Origin: Egbenema bharatensis
GTDB taxonomy: Bacteria > Cyanobacteriota > Cyanobacteriia > Elainellales > Elainellaceae
Length of the DNA stretch: 64,000 nucleotides
NCBI RefSeq assembly: GCF_048077055.1
Contig: NZ_CP182236.1
Coordinates: 868,001 to 932,000, forward strand
Direction of reading: 5' to 3'
In this document: positions 62,287-64,000 of the stretch, piece after piece
How positions within the stretch are numbered: position 1 is the first letter of the stretch
Layout: each line of letters opens with the position of its first letter
The notes under the pieces: generated by a model
The model's input: the letters and a program-made list of their open reading frames with translations, nothing else
Told to the model about the DNA's origin: nothing
The model's database searches: none
Made by a program: the position numbers and the translations under genes

Positions 62287-63453
62287 ATGAGTACTCACAA
62301 CTCTGAGATCAGCAGGAAAAAAGCAGTTCAGGCCGGTGGAAAACTGAGCTTCTTTGAACGGTATTTAACGGTTTGGGTGTTTCTGTGCATTATTGCAGGC
62401 ATTTTGGTGGGGCGATTGTTTCCAGGAGTAGCAACGACGCTGGATGCCATGAGCATTTACCAGGTGTCGATTCCGATCGCCATCTGCCTGTTTTTCATGA
62501 TGTACCCCATCATGGTCAAGATCGACTTTACGCAGGCGGCCCAAGCGGCCCGAACTCCGAAACCAGTGATGCTGACCCTGGTGGTAAACTGGCTGGTCAA
62601 ACCATTTACGATGGTGGTCTTCGCCCAGTTTTTCCTGGGCTGGTTATTCCGGCCGCTGATTACTGGAACGGAACTGGTGCGGGGTGCAGAAATTACGCTG
62701 GCCAACTCCTACATTGCTGGCGCGATCCTGCTGGGGATTGCCCCCTGTACTGCAATGGTGTTGATGTGGGGGTATCTGTCCTATAGTAATCAGGGCCACA
62801 CGCTGGTGATGGTGGCGATTAATTCCCTGGCAATGCTGTTCCTCTACGCACCGTTGGGACGATGGCTTTTGGCGGCAAATGATCTGGTTGTACCCTGGCA
62901 AACGATCGTCCTTTCCGTTCTAGTTTACGTGGGTTTGCCTTTAGCGGCCGGCATGTATTCCCGCTACTGGATTTTCAAGCACAAAGGGCGGGAATGGTTC
63001 GAGCGACAATTCCTGAAATATCTTTCCCCAGTGGCGATCGCAGCCTTGTTAATTACGTTGATCCTGCTGTTTGCCTTTAAGGGGGATCTGATCATCGAAA
63101 ATCCGTTCCATATTTTGTTGATTGCTGTTCCGCTATTCATTCAAACCAACTTCATTTTCCTGATCAGCTATGTCGCAGCCCAGAAGTTGGGGATGACTTA
63201 CGAGGATGCAGCTCCGGCAGCCCTGATTGGAGCCAGCAATCACTTTGAAGTGGCCATTGCCACGGCGATTACCTTGTTTGGACTGGACTCTGGTGCGGCT
63301 CTGGCAACAGTTGTGGGCGTGTTAATCGAGGTTCCCGTGATGCTGATGCTGGTGAAATTCTGCAAGCGGACGGCCTTCTGGTTTCCCCGTGAGCCAGAGA
63401 AGGCATCGCTCCCGGATCCCCGTTGCCTACAGCCTTACAGTATTCGGGAGTAA
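62287..63453 (+). CDS. arsB: Arsenite efflux transporter (Acr3/ArsB type)
   Basis: This 388-residue plasma-membrane carrier exports arsenite. It has ten predicted helices and the Acr3 family sequence (LTVWVFLCIIAGILVGRLFP, GIAPCTAMVLMWGYLSYSN with the essential Cys, and GASNHFEVAIATAITLFG). It is the Acr3 (bile acid/arsenite/riboflavin transporter) family rather than the E. coli ArsB type, although cyanobacterial genes are named arsB. I start it at the ATG at 62287. The arsenate reductase gene follows 63 bp downstream. Confidence 0.94.
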   Translation: MSTHNSEISRKKAVQAGGKLSFFERYLTVWVFLCIIAGILVGRLFPGVATTLDAMSIYQVSIPIAICLFFMMYPIMVKIDFTQAAQAARTPKPVMLTLVVNWLVKPFTMVVFAQFFLGWLFRPLITGTELVRGAEITLANSYIAGAILLGIAPCTAMVLMWGYLSYSNQGHTLVMVAINSLAMLFLYAPLGRWLLAANDLVVPWQTIVLSVLVYVGLPLAAGMYSRYWIFKHKGREWFERQFLKYLSPVAIAALLITLILLFAFKGDLIIENPFHILLIAVPLFIQTNFIFLISYVAAQKLGMTYEDAAPAALIGASNHFEVAIATAITLFGLDSGAALATVVGVLIEVPVMLMLVKFCKRTAFWFPREPEKASLPDPRCLQPYSIRE

Positions 63454-63516
63454 AGGCGAGAGCAACGGCAACATCACAATTTTTGAACCACTTTATTTTC
63501 TTTAACGAGATTCATC

Positions 63517-63927
63517 ATGAAAAAAGTCATGTTCGTTTGCAAAAAGAACTCTGCCCGTTCCCAGATGGCAGAAGGGTTTGCGAAGACGATCGGTAAGGAC
63601 AGAATTGAGGTGGTGAGTTCGGGGTTAGAAGCCAGTCAGGTGCGCCCAGAGGCGATCGCTGCCATGAAGGATATCGGGATTGATATTACCGATCAGCACT
63701 CCAAACCCCTGAGTGACTTCAAAGCAGAGGATTTTGATGTGGTGATTTCCCTGTGCGGCTGCGGAGTCAATCTACCGCCGGAATGGGTGACTCGTGAGGT
63801 ATTTCAGGATTGGCAGCTAGACGATCCGGCAGAACAACCGGAAATTTTCCCCAGAGTCCGGGATGAAATCAAGGAACGGGTGACGCAGTTGGTGGAAATG
63901 GTAGGGGCAGAAGCGGTCTCGCCATAG
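63517..63927 (+). CDS. arsC: Arsenate reductase (Synechocystis-type, LMW phosphatase fold)
   Basis: This 136-residue enzyme reduces arsenate to arsenite for export by the transporter upstream. The P-loop is VCKKNSARS with nucleophile C8 and the Arg of the C-x5-R motif. The resolving pair lies in VISLCGCGVN (C80 and C82). This C8/C80/C82 set is that of the Synechocystis enzyme, which uses glutathione/glutaredoxin although it has the thioredoxin-type fold. ATG 63517 begins MKKVMF. Together with the carrier it forms a two-gene arsenic-resistance unit; arsH and arsR are not seen. Confidence 0.95.
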   Translation: MKKVMFVCKKNSARSQMAEGFAKTIGKDRIEVVSSGLEASQVRPEAIAAMKDIGIDITDQHSKPLSDFKAEDFDVVISLCGCGVNLPPEWVTREVFQDWQLDDPAEQPEIFPRVRDEIKERVTQLVEMVGAEAVSP

Positions 63928-64000
63928 GATGAGCCACGGTAGGGGTTTGGCAGGGCTAAATCCGTACAGAGTCACACCCTCCCAAATTGAATGAAATGGC

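Overview
The window is chromosomal DNA of a cyanobacterium, probably filamentous and Leptolyngbya-like. The evidence is the dense scatter of the HIP1 octamer GCGATCGC, a bilin-type GAF sensor, a GUN4 domain, a CGLD27 protein, an ArsC with the Synechocystis cysteine set (C8, C80, C82), a pentapeptide-repeat protein, and many heptanucleotide (STRR) and extragenic palindromic repeats. I cannot name the species.

Layout. 1-2236: a GAF hybrid histidine kinase with a degenerate receiver. 2890-7343: a CUT1 sugar ABC transporter (binding protein, two permeases, ATPase) behind a long leader with phased repeats, followed by a beta-hydroxyacid dehydrogenase (7521-8393). 8594-9061: a heavily structured RNA segment leading into a small unknown protein. 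9299-15423 (minus): a type I restriction-modification operon, hsdR (frameshifted), hsdM, an embedded hicBA toxin-antitoxin pair, hsdS. 15869-15942: tRNA-Val. 16304-18937: a bilin-GAF/GAF/GGDEF/EAL protein. 19227-24554: enolase, GNAT acetyltransferase, a second hicBA pair, a HAMP membrane protein and a Ca2+/Na+ antiporter. 24704-35623: GH31 glucosidase, an unknown frameshifted gene, a DRTGG/BioD-like protein, a DUF3352 protein, a CapA protein and an aspartoacylase.

35713-40900 is a mobile zone: tRNA-Gly(CCC), tyrosine integrase, excisionase-like protein, then a D12-class adenine methylase remnant cut by two IS630 elements, one of which carries a 167-bp tandem duplication of its own left end. 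40936-44762 is a frameshifted 5-oxoprolinase carrying repeat-derived inserts. 44748-50100 is a PadR regulator divergent from an RND efflux pair (adaptor plus pump), with a palindrome lying over facing promoters. 50199-53584 holds small and membrane proteins, a 203-bp MITE-like element, and a pair of tiny related proteins divergent from a ribbon-helix-helix-like protein.

53752-56265 is the most striking locus: an EACC1-like small protein directly followed by a caspase-fold protease fused to an effector-associated-like segment, a coiled coil, a membrane helix and a GUN4 porphyrin-binding domain. This looks like a conflict or regulated-death module with a tetrapyrrole-sensing output or input. 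It is followed by an IS982-interrupted four-helix-bundle gene and a cluster of decayed toxin-antitoxin genes (57865-58763). The right end is housekeeping: yqeK, rsfS, CGLD27, an asparaginase, then arsenic resistance (Acr3 efflux and ArsC).

Two themes run through the window. First, at least three (perhaps four) genes are each broken by what reads as one missing base in a short homopolymer run (hsdR, the gene at 27562, oxoprolinase, the DUF3352 tail), so either assembly error or real decay must be settled. Second, short dispersed repeats sit in intergenic spaces and also inside coding sequence, adding in-frame linkers to oxoprolinase and CapA.
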